Assembly: GCF_029229925.1 (NCBI RefSeq)
Contig: NZ_CP107254.1
Location: 2,604,001 to 2,668,000 of the forward strand
From: Halorhabdus sp. BNX81
GTDB lineage: Archaea; Halobacteriota; Halobacteria; Halobacteriales; Haloarculaceae
Reading direction: 5' to 3'
Length of the DNA stretch: 64,000 bases
The translations under genes were made by a program, and so were the position numbers. This document shows, one piece after another, positions 1 through 7,812 of the stretch (positions are counted from its first letter, which is position 1; each line of letters opens with the position of its first letter). Under the pieces are notes generated by a model. It saw only the letters and a program-made list of their open reading frames with translations. It had not been told where the DNA came from and did not search any database.

Positions 1-537
1 GGCGTGGCAGTACAGACGGCGATCACGACACCCGACCGGCCGGTAGTCGTCACGACCGACTGCGACGACACCTACCCGATGGAACGCCTCCCGGACTTTC
101 TGGACGCGATCAACGACGGCTACGACATGGTTAGCGGCGACCGCCTCACCGGCGGGGCCGGGACGATGCCCCGTTTCAATCGCCTGGGGAACCACGCCTT
201 CGCGTGGCTGGCGAGTGCGCTGATCGGCGAGCGCGTCCACGACACCACCACGGGAATGCGGGCCTATCGCCGCGAGGTCATCGACTCGATCGAGTGGACC
301 GAGAACACCGGGCTCTCAGCCGAGTTGCTCCTTCGGCCGGTCGTGCGCGGGTATCGCGTCACGGAGATCCCGATCGACTACCGCGAGCGCGTGGGGGAGA
401 CGACGCTCGACCCACTCGCCGGCGGGGCTGCGATCGCGAAGTCGATCGGCAAAGTCGCCCTCGAAGAACAGTGGCGGAAGTGGGCCGGAACGGAACCGCC
501 GGAAATCGAACGGACAGTCGACAGTCAGTCGCGATAG
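1..537 (+). CDS. glycosyltransferase family 2, C-terminal part (truncated by window edge)
   Basis: This is the 3' part of a GT-A fold family 2 glycosyltransferase; the reading frame is open from base 1, so the N-terminus lies upstream of the window. The visible part begins just before the acidic motif DCDDTYP, the variant of the DxD/DAD metal-nucleotide motif seen in dolichol-phosphate-mannose-synthase-like enzymes. It continues with GNHAFAWLASALIGERVHDTTTGMRAYRREV, a segment typical of polyprenyl-phosphate sugar transferases. These enzymes transfer a sugar from a nucleotide donor to a polyprenyl phosphate for surface glycan or N-glycan assembly. No C-terminal membrane helices are seen, so it resembles the soluble type. 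The ATG-like GTG at 4 is probably internal. Family confidence is good; the exact substrate is unknown. Confidence 0.85.
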   Translation, partial: GVAVQTAITTPDRPVVVTTDCDDTYPMERLPDFLDAINDGYDMVSGDRLTGGAGTMPRFNRLGNHAFAWLASALIGERVHDTTTGMRAYRREVIDSIEWTENTGLSAELLLRPVVRGYRVTEIPIDYRERVGETTLDPLAGGAAIAKSIGKVALEEQWRKWAGTEPPEIERTVDSQSR

Positions 538-579
538 CCCGCGAGGAGACAGAGACAACGCCGCCGGACGGGAGAACGG

Positions 580-984
580 TCACTTCCGGAGGAAATCGGG
601 CAGCTCCTCGCGTTCGAGGCCGTCCTCTAAGCGCTGTTCGAGCATCTCGATGGAGTCGAGCGCCGGCGGGAGCGAGTCACGACGGTCAGGAACGTCCGTC
701 TCGTCGACCGTCGTCTTCTCCCCGTCAGGTTCGACGAGTTCCGCCCAGACCCCGGCCGACTCCTCGAACTCGCCGCGTCGCCCCGACGCCTTGCGTTTGC
801 CTTCCTGATAGGCGAGTTCGATGAGACTCCGATCGTAGGAGGTGCCGGTCGTCCCCAGAACCCGCTCGTATTCCTCGGGATCAGGCTCGCCGAGCACCGC
901 CGCCACGCCGAGTGCGAACGCCCGCTCGGTCGCCTCGTCCTTCCCGAGTGTCTCCCAGTCTGTGCCGTAGGTGCGTTCGTACAT
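580..984 (-). CDS. uncharacterised small acidic protein
   Basis: A 134-residue soluble acidic protein that I cannot assign to a family. It starts MYERTYGTDWETLG and ends LPDFLRK; there are no membrane segments, cysteines or catalytic signatures. The middle is rich in Lys/Arg/Gly (KRKASGRRGEFEE) and the C-terminal third has helix-forming charged residues. Its ATG shares one base with the TAA of the upstream RadA/KaiC-like ATPase gene (TAATG junction), so the two are almost certainly cotranscribed and translationally coupled. The inferred role is therefore an accessory of that ATPase, but nothing in the sequence proves it. Confidence 0.75.
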   Translation of the reverse strand: MYERTYGTDWETLGKDEATERAFALGVAAVLGEPDPEEYERVLGTTGTSYDRSLIELAYQEGKRKASGRRGEFEESAGVWAELVEPDGEKTTVDETDVPDRRDSLPPALDSIEMLEQRLEDGLEREELPDFLRK

Positions 985-1694
985 TATGTCTGAACCTTGC
1001 TATCGGGGAACACCCGCAAGCCCTGCTCGGAGAAGCCGATCTCGCGGATGTCACAGTCGATGGCGGTCCCGCGCATCTTGATGACCTGCACGCCGCGGGT
1101 CATGCTTCCCGAGTCCAGGAAATTATGGAAGAAGATAACGCCGTGTGCGAGGTAATGTTCGTCGGAGTAGGCGCTGGGATCGGTCATCTCGGAGATCAGG
1201 ACGATCGTCGCGTCGGTCTGTTTGAGTGCCGACAGAAAGCCCGTGATCTCCTCGGACACGTCGGTGAAAAAGTGCTGGAGCAGCATCGTCGAGTCGATGA
1301 CCGCGCGGTCGATGTCGTTGGCTTCGATATACGCGACCAGCCGATTTGTCAAACCGCCATCGCTCCCGAACTGCGAGATGGTTCGCTTGCCACTCTCGGT
1401 CACGAGGTTCAGAAACTGGACCGTATTCGACTGCATGGCCCGGTCGAACCCGAATTCGAACCCGGCCATATCCTGGCTCAATTCGGACTTCGTCTCGTGC
1501 ATCGTCACGTACAGACAGGTCTCCCCCTCTTTGGCACCCTGGGTGATGAACATCGACGAGAATGTGGTCTTCCCGCTGCCCGGTGGCCCACTTACCACGT
1601 AGAGCCGATTCGGCAGCAATCCACCCTCGACGAGTTCGTCGAACCCCGGCACGCCACTGGCCAGACGCATACGTGAAGAAGACACTGTCGCCAC
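984..1694 (-). CDS. RAD55/KaiC-like P-loop ATPase (HTR-like protein)
   Basis: A 236-residue RecA-fold ATPase of the archaeal RAD55/KaiC-like group. It opens with the family signature ASGVPGFDELVEGGLLPNRLYVVSG, followed by the Walker A motif GPPGSGKTT (about residues 36-44). A Walker B-like strand, DRAVIDSTML, lies near residue 128. There is no long N-terminal polymerisation segment or DNA-binding HhH domain, so this is a single-domain regulator-like member rather than RadA recombinase. Haloarchaeal relatives are often called HTR-like proteins and sit near signalling genes; a HalX response regulator lies 0.9 kb away. It forms a two-gene unit with the downstream small gene through a 1-base overlap. 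Confidence 0.85.
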   Translation of the reverse strand: MATVSSSRMRLASGVPGFDELVEGGLLPNRLYVVSGPPGSGKTTFSSMFITQGAKEGETCLYVTMHETKSELSQDMAGFEFGFDRAMQSNTVQFLNLVTESGKRTISQFGSDGGLTNRLVAYIEANDIDRAVIDSTMLLQHFFTDVSEEITGFLSALKQTDATIVLISEMTDPSAYSDEHYLAHGVIFFHNFLDSGSMTRGVQVIKMRGTAIDCDIREIGFSEQGLRVFPDSKVQT

Positions 1695-1740
1695 TAAGGT
1701 GTTTCTTCATCGTTCTCAGGACTGATATCGTCGAGTTCGG

Positions 1741-2013
1741 CTACCGGTATTCCCTGGCACAGGCCCGACAATAGGTGTAACTCGGATCGAATTCGTTTAC
1801 AGCCCCGCAGTGTCGACACCGTATCGTCTCGCCCGGTTCGAGGCTGTCGAGATCCCGCGGCTCGATCGTCCGCGATCCGCGCTCCCGGTCGGTGGAATCC
1901 GGGGTCGTCCGCTCGATCGACGTGCCGGCCTCCCCGAGATACCAGTAGATGAGCAACTGAAAGAGCAGAAATCCCAGGACGTATGCGACGATCCAGCCCC
2001 AGACGGGCGTCAT
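1741..2013 (-). CDS. membrane-anchored zinc-ribbon protein
   Basis: A 90-residue protein with one N-terminal transmembrane helix (residues about 4-26, VWGWIVAYVLGFLLFQLLIYWYLG), a hydrophilic linker rich in Asp/Ser/Thr, and a C-terminal four-cysteine zinc ribbon: CRHCGAVNEFDPSYTYCRAC. Two CxxC knuckles 15 residues apart are typical of rubredoxin-like knuckles in small haloarchaeal membrane proteins of unknown function. The zinc ribbon would face the cytoplasm if the positive-inside rule holds. It lies on the same strand upstream of the RAD55-like gene with a short gap, so cotranscription is possible. No enzymatic role is suggested. Confidence 0.8.
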   Translation of the reverse strand: MTPVWGWIVAYVLGFLLFQLLIYWYLGEAGTSIERTTPDSTDRERGSRTIEPRDLDSLEPGETIRCRHCGAVNEFDPSYTYCRACAREYR

Positions 2014-2064
2014 ATGGTACCGTTTGTCGTCCTCGCACTTGGATCTTCGGTGTCACCGGATGGC

Positions 2065-2474
2065 GGTGTTTAGTTAAGCGATTCTTGGGTGAGATAGCCA
2101 GAAAGCCCCGAGTGGCTCCGGTTGAGGGTAGCGAGGGACCGCCGGTCCCTCGGACAGTCGGACGGCGTCGCCGTCCGACGACCTCGCTGCGCTCCTCACT
2201 CCGTTGCGGTGTCCGCTCACGGGCCGTGGGCCCGTTCGCGCGTGCCGAGGCGCGTAGCGCCTCGCGCCTTACTTCGGCCGTCTTCCCGGAGCCACTCGCC
2301 CCTTTCAGTCCCGCCCATGCCGGCTAACCAACCGGCCTCGGGTGGGACTGAAAGGGGCCGCGCTCTCAGCAAGCCCCGACGACGCAAGCACCCACTGGAG
2401 CGCAGCGAGTCGCGGCAGCTGAGAGCGCGGGGGCTTTCTGGCTGTTGCAAGCGATTCCTGCTAAACTAAACACC
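2065..2474 (+). ncRNA. nested inverted-repeat element, candidate structured RNA (copy 1)
   Basis: A GC-rich non-coding stretch built of nested inverted repeats. The outermost arms are GGTGTTTAGTT (2065-2075) and its complement (2464-2474). Inside are AGCCAGAAAGCCCC (2096-2109) with its complement (2430-2443), a stem GCGCTCTCAGC near 2360 pairing with GCTGAGAGCGC near 2418, and an 18-base hairpin CCCCTTTCAGTCCCgCCC (2299-2316) with 2340-2357. The same plan recurs at 45597-46098 with different but still complementary stem bases, which argues for a conserved fold. It does not resemble RNase P, SRP or rRNA. The strand is assigned only because both copies have the same orientation. Confidence 0.5.
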
Positions 2475-2552
2475 ACCCACCGGATCGCCGTCCCACAGCG
2501 TCCGCTCTCAGCACCTTCGGAAACCGATCGCAAGGATGGATCGAGCCAGCAG

Positions 2553-3131
2553 TTACTCCCCCTGGTCCTTGAACTGCTTGAACGCGGTCGTAAAGTCGTC
2601 GTCATCGAAGGAAAGCATCGTCTCGTCGAGACGATCACGCAGATCGTCACGCCGGTCGAGGAGTCGCTGATAGGCGTCGTTGTGCTGGAGTTCGGTCTCG
2701 CTTTTGTTGGCCCGAAGCGTGGCAACCTTCGACATCACCCGGTATAGCTCCTGAAACTGCTTCTCGTAGGACTGGAAGGTCAACAGACGATCGATCGTCT
2801 CGAAGAGATCGTCACGGGAGACCGGCTTGGTGATGTAGGCATCGAAGGGCATCTCGATGATGTCGAAATCCGGATCCACGGCGGTCACCATGGCGACCCG
2901 GCAGTCAAGGCCACGCTCACGAATGCGTTCGAGAACGTCGTCGCCAGAGAGCCCCGGCATCCTGCGGTCGAGCAGGACGATGTCGACGGTATCGTCGAGT
3001 GTTTCCAATGCTTCCTGGCCGCTATAGGCTGTCAGGACCGTAAACTGCCCCTCCAGCTGGGCTGCGTAGGCGTCGGCGACGTCTGATTCGTCGTCAACCA
3101 CCAGCACGATGGGAGCAACACTGGCTGACAT
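2553..3131 (-). CDS. HalX-domain response regulator
   Basis: A 192-residue response regulator. Residues about 1-120 form a receiver domain: VLVVDDESDVADAY supplies the acidic pocket, VDIVLLDRRMPG contains the phospho-accepting Asp, and YITKPVSRDDL has the conserved Lys-Pro. The remainder (residues about 125-190, coiled and highly charged, with LYRVMSKVATLRANKSETEL) is the HalX domain found almost only in haloarchaea, of uncertain output function. I chose the ATG at 3131 because the receiver begins there; the longer open frame upstream has no homology-like content. No histidine kinase is adjacent, so it is an orphan regulator in this window. Confidence 0.9.
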   Translation of the reverse strand: MSASVAPIVLVVDDESDVADAYAAQLEGQFTVLTAYSGQEALETLDDTVDIVLLDRRMPGLSGDDVLERIRERGLDCRVAMVTAVDPDFDIIEMPFDAYITKPVSRDDLFETIDRLLTFQSYEKQFQELYRVMSKVATLRANKSETELQHNDAYQRLLDRRDDLRDRLDETMLSFDDDDFTTAFKQFKDQGE

Positions 3132-3266
3132 CTGCGTGTCCGAAGTTGGTATGGCACGTCCCATAAGGTTTCGGGCGTGAAAAGGGATCGAGAAACTGCC
3201 CACCCGGTCGATGCAGCGGCGGTGTGGCGACCGGGGAGCTTTATCGATCAAAGCCCAACGACACGT

Positions 3267-3593
3267 ATGGTCGAAGTCACGTATCACTGTCCGTACTGTG
3301 GGGCCGTCACGAGCGTCGACCGGGACCCGGCATTGCAGGACGCATCTGTGACGCGCCACCCGCTCGCCGACCACGAATACGCCGCCACGACAGACGACGT
3401 CGAAGCCGCAGACGGCATCGAGTTCGTCTGTCTCGGCAACGTCGCGGATGACGCGTCCGCCGGACGGGACCGAAACCCCTCCCCCACAACAGACCACAGT
3501 GACGGGCCACAGCCCGGCCAGGACGGCTGTGGGCGGACGTTCTACCTCAACTACCGCCAACCGCCACCGCCGGCAGTGGGCCCCAGGCGATGA
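3267..3593 (+). CDS. small zinc-ribbon protein
   Basis: A 108-residue protein whose N-terminus carries CPYCGAV (a CxxC knuckle) and whose C-terminus carries C...GCGRTFYLNY, giving a split zinc ribbon with a hydrophilic, Asp/Pro-rich middle. I chose ATG 3267 because the CxxC-containing segment begins immediately after it and the sequence before it has no protein-like character. No enzymatic signature is present; proteins of this kind are usually nucleic-acid or protein binding. It is followed after 16 bases by the DUF5658-like membrane gene on the same strand. Confidence 0.65.
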   Translation: MVEVTYHCPYCGAVTSVDRDPALQDASVTRHPLADHEYAATTDDVEAADGIEFVCLGNVADDASAGRDRNPSPTTDHSDGPQPGQDGCGRTFYLNYRQPPPPAVGPRR

Positions 3594-3609
3594 GGCCAAT
3601 CCGGTGAAC

Positions 3610-3999
3610 ATGGTCGAATTACGGACACTCCCCGAGCGGGTCGTTCCGGGATGGTTTCAAGCGGGGCTCGCCGCGTTCGAGGCGTTTCTGGAACCGCGCC
3701 CGCTGCCGGAAGCCGATGCCGTCCTCTGGATCGTCGTCCTCGTGGGCTCCGCCTTCGACATCGTGACCACGATGGTCGGAACGGCGTCCGGGCTGTCCGA
3801 GGGAAACGCGGTCGCACGGGCGTTCATGGCCACCTATGGCACGCCGGGGATCGGCGCGCTCAAACTGGTCGCCCTCGTCTGTCTGGTGCTCGCCTGGCAC
3901 TCCCTGGCCGAGACATCCGCCAGACTCGTCCTCTGGGGGTTTTCGATGGTGTCACTGGTGGTCGTTGGACTCAACACGATCACGCTCGCAGGGATGTGA
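3610..3999 (+). CDS. DUF5658-like small membrane protein (paralogue 1)
   Basis: A 129-residue membrane protein with about three to four hydrophobic helices. The first helix contains WIVVLVGSAFDIVTTMVG and is followed by GLSEGNAVARAFMATYG and a second helix ALKLVALVCLVLAW. The motif D-x-x-T-T followed by G-L-x-E-G-N is typical of the DUF5658 family of haloarchaea, whose function is unknown. The gene at 4276 repeats the same pattern (LDVLTTTVGLRRGLSEGNVLA), so the two are paralogues separated by a tandem repeat. The start ATG 3610 was preferred; an in-frame GTG at 3604 is also possible. Confidence 0.8.
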   Translation: MVELRTLPERVVPGWFQAGLAAFEAFLEPRPLPEADAVLWIVVLVGSAFDIVTTMVGTASGLSEGNAVARAFMATYGTPGIGALKLVALVCLVLAWHSLAETSARLVLWGFSMVSLVVVGLNTITLAGM

Positions 4000-4059
4000 C
4001 AGGTGTTCACAGTCGAAACCGAAACAATAAAAGCATTGGTGGGTGACAGGAGAGATGAC

Positions 4060-4265
4060 CGGACGGGGGTGGAGGGTCCAGCAGCCGGGGGGTGGAAGCC
4101 AGCAACCGGGGGTTGGGATCCACTGTCTGGGGGACGTGGAATCCAGCATCGGGGGGTGGAGTCCACCATCCGGGGGTGTGGAATCCAGCGTGCGGGGGAG
4201 TGGAATCCATCATCCGGGGGGAGGAGGACCCGTCAGCCAGGCGACTGGACGCCGTCGTCCGGGGA
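4060..4265. repeat. degenerate G-rich tandem repeat
   Basis: About eight diverged units of roughly 24 bases with a consensus near GTGGAATCCAGCATCCGGGGG. The units keep TCCA/TCCG and G5 runs but vary in length by a few bases, so no frame is preserved on either strand. The block sits exactly between two paralogous small membrane genes and just before the ATG at 4276. The long open frame through it (from 4003) reads as Trp/Gly/Pro-rich low-complexity sequence and is probably not translated. The G runs on the plus strand could form quadruplex-like structures. Confidence 0.75.
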
Positions 4266-4275
4266 TGGTGGAACG

Positions 4276-4659
4276 ATGGGAAAACGTCAGACGACACCCG
4301 AGGGGGCGGGTTCGACACGGTATCGCTTCGAATCGATCGGTTGCGTTGGCGAGTGGCTCTCGCTCTCGACACTGTCCGTGTCCCTCTGGGCGACAGTGAT
4401 CACGGCGTCGATACTGGACGTGCTGACGACGACGGTCGGCCTCCGGCGAGGACTGTCGGAAGGCAACGTGCTCGCAGGAGCGCTCGTCGAAACACTGGGG
4501 GTTGGGGGATTCGTCGGGCTGAAACTCGCTGCAGTGGCTGTCCTGGTGACGACCTGGTATCTCGTCGACGAACAGCAGAGATACGCCGCCCTTGCAGGGT
4601 TCGGCGGGGTCACGGTGGTCGTGGTCGTGTGTAACGTCGCCACGATCGCAACGAGTTGA
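4276..4659 (+). CDS. DUF5658-like small membrane protein (paralogue 2)
   Basis: A 127-residue membrane protein paralogous to the gene ending at 3999. It has a hydrophilic start (MGKRQTTPEGAG), then helices around SLWATVITASILDVLTTTVG, VGGFVGLKLAAVAVLVTTWYLV and FGGVTVVVVVCNVATIATS. The conserved D-x-x-T-T...G-L-S-E-G-N motif is present. I took ATG 4276, which leaves the tandem repeat outside the gene; starting at GTG 4003 would add 91 low-complexity residues. The function is unknown. Confidence 0.75.
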   Translation: MGKRQTTPEGAGSTRYRFESIGCVGEWLSLSTLSVSLWATVITASILDVLTTTVGLRRGLSEGNVLAGALVETLGVGGFVGLKLAAVAVLVTTWYLVDEQQRYAALAGFGGVTVVVVVCNVATIATS

Positions 4660-4717
4660 TCGGACTGGAGAGGCCACCAGTGCCGGATTTAAGACGTTCT
4701 GGCCCGACACGGCGTAC

Positions 4718-5758
4718 ATGCGCGCAGCCGTCTTTCGTGGCCCCGGCAAGATCGGTATCGAAGACGTCCCGAAACCGGAACTCGACGCCCCGACGGACGC
4801 AATCGTCCGCGTCACGCACACCGCGATCTGCGGGTCGGATCTCTGGCCGTATCGCGGGACAGAGGACCGCGAGGTCCCTTCCCGTATCGGTCACGAACCG
4901 ATGGGGATCGTCGAGGACGTGGGCGAAGAAGTCCGCGCCGTCGAACCCGGCGATCGCGTGTTTGCCCCCTTCGTGACGAGCTGTGGCGAGTGTGAGTTCT
5001 GCCGGAAGGGACTCCACACTTCCTGTGTGAACGGCGGGTTCTGGGGCGGCGACGACGGCGGCGCACAGGGCGAGTACGTCCGGGCGCGCCAGGCCGACGG
5101 CACGCTCGTCCGCGTGCCCGACCGCCATGCCGACGACGAGGAGACGCTCCAGGCGATCCTGCCGTTGACGGACGTCATGGGGACGGGCCATCACGCCGCG
5201 GTCAGTGCGGGCGTCGACGCCGGCTCGACGTGCATCGTCGTCGGCGACGGCGCAGTCGGACTGTGTGGCGTCCTCGCCGCCCGCCGGCTGGGTGCCGAAC
5301 GGATCATCGCCATGGGCCACCACGAGGACCGCCTCGCACTCGCCGAATCGTTCGGCGCGACAGACACGATCGCCGCGCGCGGCGAGGAGGCCGTCGAGCG
5401 CGCCTTGGAAGTTACACACGGCGGTGCAAACCACGTCATGGAGTGTGTCGGATCGACGGGTGCGATGAACACCGCGATCGAGGTCTGTCGGCCTGGCGGG
5501 GCCGTAGGGTACGTGGGCGTCCCACACGGGATCGAGGACGACGGACTCGACATCTTCGGACTGTTCATGGACAACATTTCGTTGAACGGGGGGATCGCGC
5601 CGGTCCGGGCCTACGCCGAGGAGTTGCTCGCGGACGTTCTCGGCGGGACGCTCGACCCGTCGCCGATCTTTACGAAGACGGTCGACCTCGACGGCGTGCC
5701 CGAGGGCTACCGGGCGATGGACGAGCGCGAGGCGATCAAGGTGTTGGTCAAGCCCTAA
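4718..5758 (+). CDS. zinc-dependent alcohol/sugar dehydrogenase (MDR superfamily)
   Basis: A 346-residue medium-chain dehydrogenase. The catalytic zinc ligands appear as CGSDLWPY (Cys near residue 37) and GHEPMG (His-Glu near 61). The structural zinc lobe is CGECEFCRKGLHTSC, and the Rossmann signature is VVGDGAVGLCGVLAARRLGA (about 172-191). The family oxidises alcohols or polyols with NAD(P)+; the exact substrate cannot be read from the sequence. A TATA-like ATTTAAG lies about 30 bases before ATG 4718, compatible with a leaderless transcript. It appears monocistronic, as the downstream gene is convergent. Confidence 0.92.
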   Translation: MRAAVFRGPGKIGIEDVPKPELDAPTDAIVRVTHTAICGSDLWPYRGTEDREVPSRIGHEPMGIVEDVGEEVRAVEPGDRVFAPFVTSCGECEFCRKGLHTSCVNGGFWGGDDGGAQGEYVRARQADGTLVRVPDRHADDEETLQAILPLTDVMGTGHHAAVSAGVDAGSTCIVVGDGAVGLCGVLAARRLGAERIIAMGHHEDRLALAESFGATDTIAARGEEAVERALEVTHGGANHVMECVGSTGAMNTAIEVCRPGGAVGYVGVPHGIEDDGLDIFGLFMDNISLNGGIAPVRAYAEELLADVLGGTLDPSPIFTKTVDLDGVPEGYRAMDEREAIKVLVKP

Positions 5759-5776
5759 ACCGGGTCCGGAACTAGA

Positions 5777-6322
5777 TCACTGCGGCTGGCGAGGCCCGCG
5801 TCCGAGGATCCGATCCGCGAGACTCCCCAGTGCCTTCAGTGCGACGTTGACGTACAGCCCAACGAGAAAGGCGACGCCCGCAACGAACCGCGGGCCTGCG
5901 ACACCCTCGACGCCATCGAACGCCCCGAGAAGCAGGTAGACACCCGCAGCGAGGATCCACGCGGCCGGGATCCGCATCGCCAGTCCGACCAGGTCCTCCC
6001 ACCGGTTCCACTCAGTGTACCGGTCGAGTCTGCCCATCAACTTCGTGAAAATGTATCCAAGCGCCCCGAACCCAGCGTAGAGGTAGACGTATATCGGGAC
6101 CGCGACCGGGTTTGGATCGGTTCGATCCGGGGGGATCGCGACCGCCCACTCGACGATGCCCGTCGAAAGGACGATCCCGACGGCCGAGAGCGCGCCGAAG
6201 ACACCGATGACGATCCAGTTCAGCAGGGACCACTCGGCGGTCTCGAACGGCTCTCGACCCAGTTTGGTCCCCGGTACGTCCCCCCTCCCAGCGTCCGATC
6301 GACGATCCGCCATGGACGACAT
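5777..6322 (-). CDS. four-helix haloarchaeal membrane protein
   Basis: A 181-residue integral membrane protein with a hydrophilic N-terminus (MSSMADRRSDAG) and four predicted helices: LNWIVIGVFGALSAVGIVLS, PIYVYLYAGFGALGYIFTKL, MRIPAAWILAAGVYLLLG and FVAGVAFLVGLYVNVALKAL. There are no conserved charged residues inside helices that would suggest a transporter mechanism. I start at ATG 6322; ATG 6313 is an alternative. An AT-rich promoter (TTTACTTATGTAATTT) lies just upstream on the minus strand. I do not recognise a named family beyond a conserved haloarchaeal membrane protein. Confidence 0.75.
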   Translation of the reverse strand: MSSMADRRSDAGRGDVPGTKLGREPFETAEWSLLNWIVIGVFGALSAVGIVLSTGIVEWAVAIPPDRTDPNPVAVPIYVYLYAGFGALGYIFTKLMGRLDRYTEWNRWEDLVGLAMRIPAAWILAAGVYLLLGAFDGVEGVAGPRFVAGVAFLVGLYVNVALKALGSLADRILGRGPRQPQ

Positions 6323-6497
6323 TTCTAAATTACATAAGTAAAAGCCACCGCTTGTCGATCCCGACGAATGGCCAGTCCCATCGACCGGACCGGACGGACA
6401 CCGTCGGGGGAGAGACCACTCCCGCCATCGACGGCCCGGCTGGAGACGGCTACCCGCGACCACCACGGTTATCTTTATCCCACCCATCGCCACGAGC

Positions 6498-7043
6498 ATG
6501 AGTGAGCTAACCGCGACCTTGGAGACGACCCACGGCGACATCGAGATCGAACTGTACGACGAGCGCGTCCCGACCACCGTACAGAACTTCCGCAACCTCG
6601 CGGAACACGACCCCGCAGCCGACGCCGAGCCGGCCCCCGAAACCCCGACCTGGGAGGACCCCGAGACGGGCGAGATCCGCGGCGATGCCTTCTATCAGGA
6701 CACCCCGATCCACCGGATCATCGACGGGTTCATGGTCCAGATGGGCGACCCGACAGGGACCGGCCGCGGCGGCCCGGGCTACACCTTCGACGACGAGTTC
6801 GACAGCGATCTGGGCCACGACGGCCCCGGCGTCGTCTCGATGGCCAACTCCGGGCCCAACACCAACGGCTCGCAGTTCTTCATCACGCTTGCCGCCCAGC
6901 CACACCTCGACGGCGATCACGCTGTCTTCGGCGAGGTCATCGACGGGATGGACGTCCTCGAAGACCTCGGGAGCGTCGAGACCGGCCCGCGTGACGAGCC
7001 CAAAGCGGACGTCCGGCTCGAAGCCGTCCGAATCAACGACTGA
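6498..7043 (+). CDS. ppiA: cyclophilin-type peptidyl-prolyl cis-trans isomerase
   Basis: A 181-residue cytosolic cyclophilin, a protein-folding catalyst that isomerises Xaa-Pro bonds. The family core is intact: THGDIEIELYDERVPTTVQNF at the start, FYQDTPIHRIIDGFMVQMGDPTGTGRGGPGY around the active site (catalytic Arg in HRII, then Phe-Met-Gln), and SMANSGPNTNGSQFFITLAAQPHLDGDHAVFGEV. A short acidic insertion (residues about 33-55) is typical of archaeal members. The TATA box TTATCTTTATCC lies about 28 bases before the ATG, suggesting a leaderless mRNA. It is convergent with the acetyltransferase gene downstream. Confidence 0.95.
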   Translation: MSELTATLETTHGDIEIELYDERVPTTVQNFRNLAEHDPAADAEPAPETPTWEDPETGEIRGDAFYQDTPIHRIIDGFMVQMGDPTGTGRGGPGYTFDDEFDSDLGHDGPGVVSMANSGPNTNGSQFFITLAAQPHLDGDHAVFGEVIDGMDVLEDLGSVETGPRDEPKADVRLEAVRIND

Positions 7044-7057
7044 AGCTGCAACGCTGG

Positions 7058-7594
7058 CTATTCCTTCCCGCTCCACTCCTCGACGAGCAGGCCGTACCAG
7101 TGGACGTCCCGGAATCCGCCGTCGGAGAAGACAGCTTCGCGGTGGACACCCTCGTGGGTGAACCCCAGATGTTCCAGCACCCGGCGGGACGGTTCGTTCC
7201 CGTCGAAGACTTTCGCTTCGATCCGGTGGAAACCGAGGTCCCGAAAGCCGTATTCGACGAGCGTCCCGACGGCGTCGGTGGCATAGCCCTTGCCCTGCTC
7301 GTCGGTCGCCACCCAGTACCCGAGTTCGCCGCGCCACGAATCCGCCGAGATCTCGTGAAAACTCACCATCCCGACCGGCTCCTCCGCGACCGTGATCATG
7401 AGATGGATGGCCTCCTCGTCGGAAATCGTCTCTTCGAAGAACTCCGTAAGCTGTTTTCGATTGGACGGGAACGGCCAGCCGAGCGTTCGCCAGACGGCTG
7501 CGTCGGAACGTTCCCGCTGGATGAATTCGAGGTCCTTGTCCTCGATCGTACGGAGGGCCACCGTCTCGCCGTCGAGAAACGTCGGTCCAGGCAT
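7058..7594 (-). CDS. GNAT-family N-acetyltransferase (RimJ/RimL-like)
   Basis: A 178-residue acetyltransferase. It starts MPGPTFLDGETVALRTIEDKDLEFI, the usual RimJ/RimL beginning, and carries the acetyl-CoA pocket motif ATDEQGKGYATDAVG (R/Q-x-x-G-x-G/A). The downstream segment FHRIEAKVFDGNEPSRRVLEHLGF is diagnostic of the Acetyltransf_3 group. Possible substrates include protein N-termini or small molecules; the sequence does not distinguish them. I took ATG 7594 because homology begins there. The gene is convergent with the cyclophilin gene and divergent from the peptide-transport operon. Confidence 0.9.
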   Translation of the reverse strand: MPGPTFLDGETVALRTIEDKDLEFIQRERSDAAVWRTLGWPFPSNRKQLTEFFEETISDEEAIHLMITVAEEPVGMVSFHEISADSWRGELGYWVATDEQGKGYATDAVGTLVEYGFRDLGFHRIEAKVFDGNEPSRRVLEHLGFTHEGVHREAVFSDGGFRDVHWYGLLVEEWSGKE

Positions 7595-7812
7595 CTCGGG
7601 GGTGTTCGAGCAGTTTCCGCTTAAGCGTGACGGGGCCCCGATCGGGGATGCAAGCACGTGTTTTTCCGAAAGGAAATGATAAACATTGTAGTTTGGGAAC
7701 AAGTTTAACAGATTTATATAATTAGAAGATGGCACCAATTGATGCACATATTCTTGGAAGTATAGCCAATACCAGTACGTTTAAGCACGTGTCTTTGTTA
7801 GAGGGTCACATC

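Noticed and set aside
2299-2357. Sequence GGTGGGACTGAAAG resembling the end of haloarchaeal CRISPR repeats
   Set aside because: It occurs as an inverted pair forming a hairpin, not as regularly spaced direct repeats with spacers, and no cas genes are near.
2065-2474. RNase P RNA or SRP RNA as identity of the structured element
   Set aside because: Neither the SRP helix 8 signature nor RNase P core words could be found, and two copies with strong symmetry do not fit single-copy RNAs.
4003-4275. N-terminal extension of the second small membrane protein through the tandem repeat
   Set aside because: The translated repeat is Trp/Gly/Pro-rich low complexity with irregular units; the domain begins at ATG 4276.
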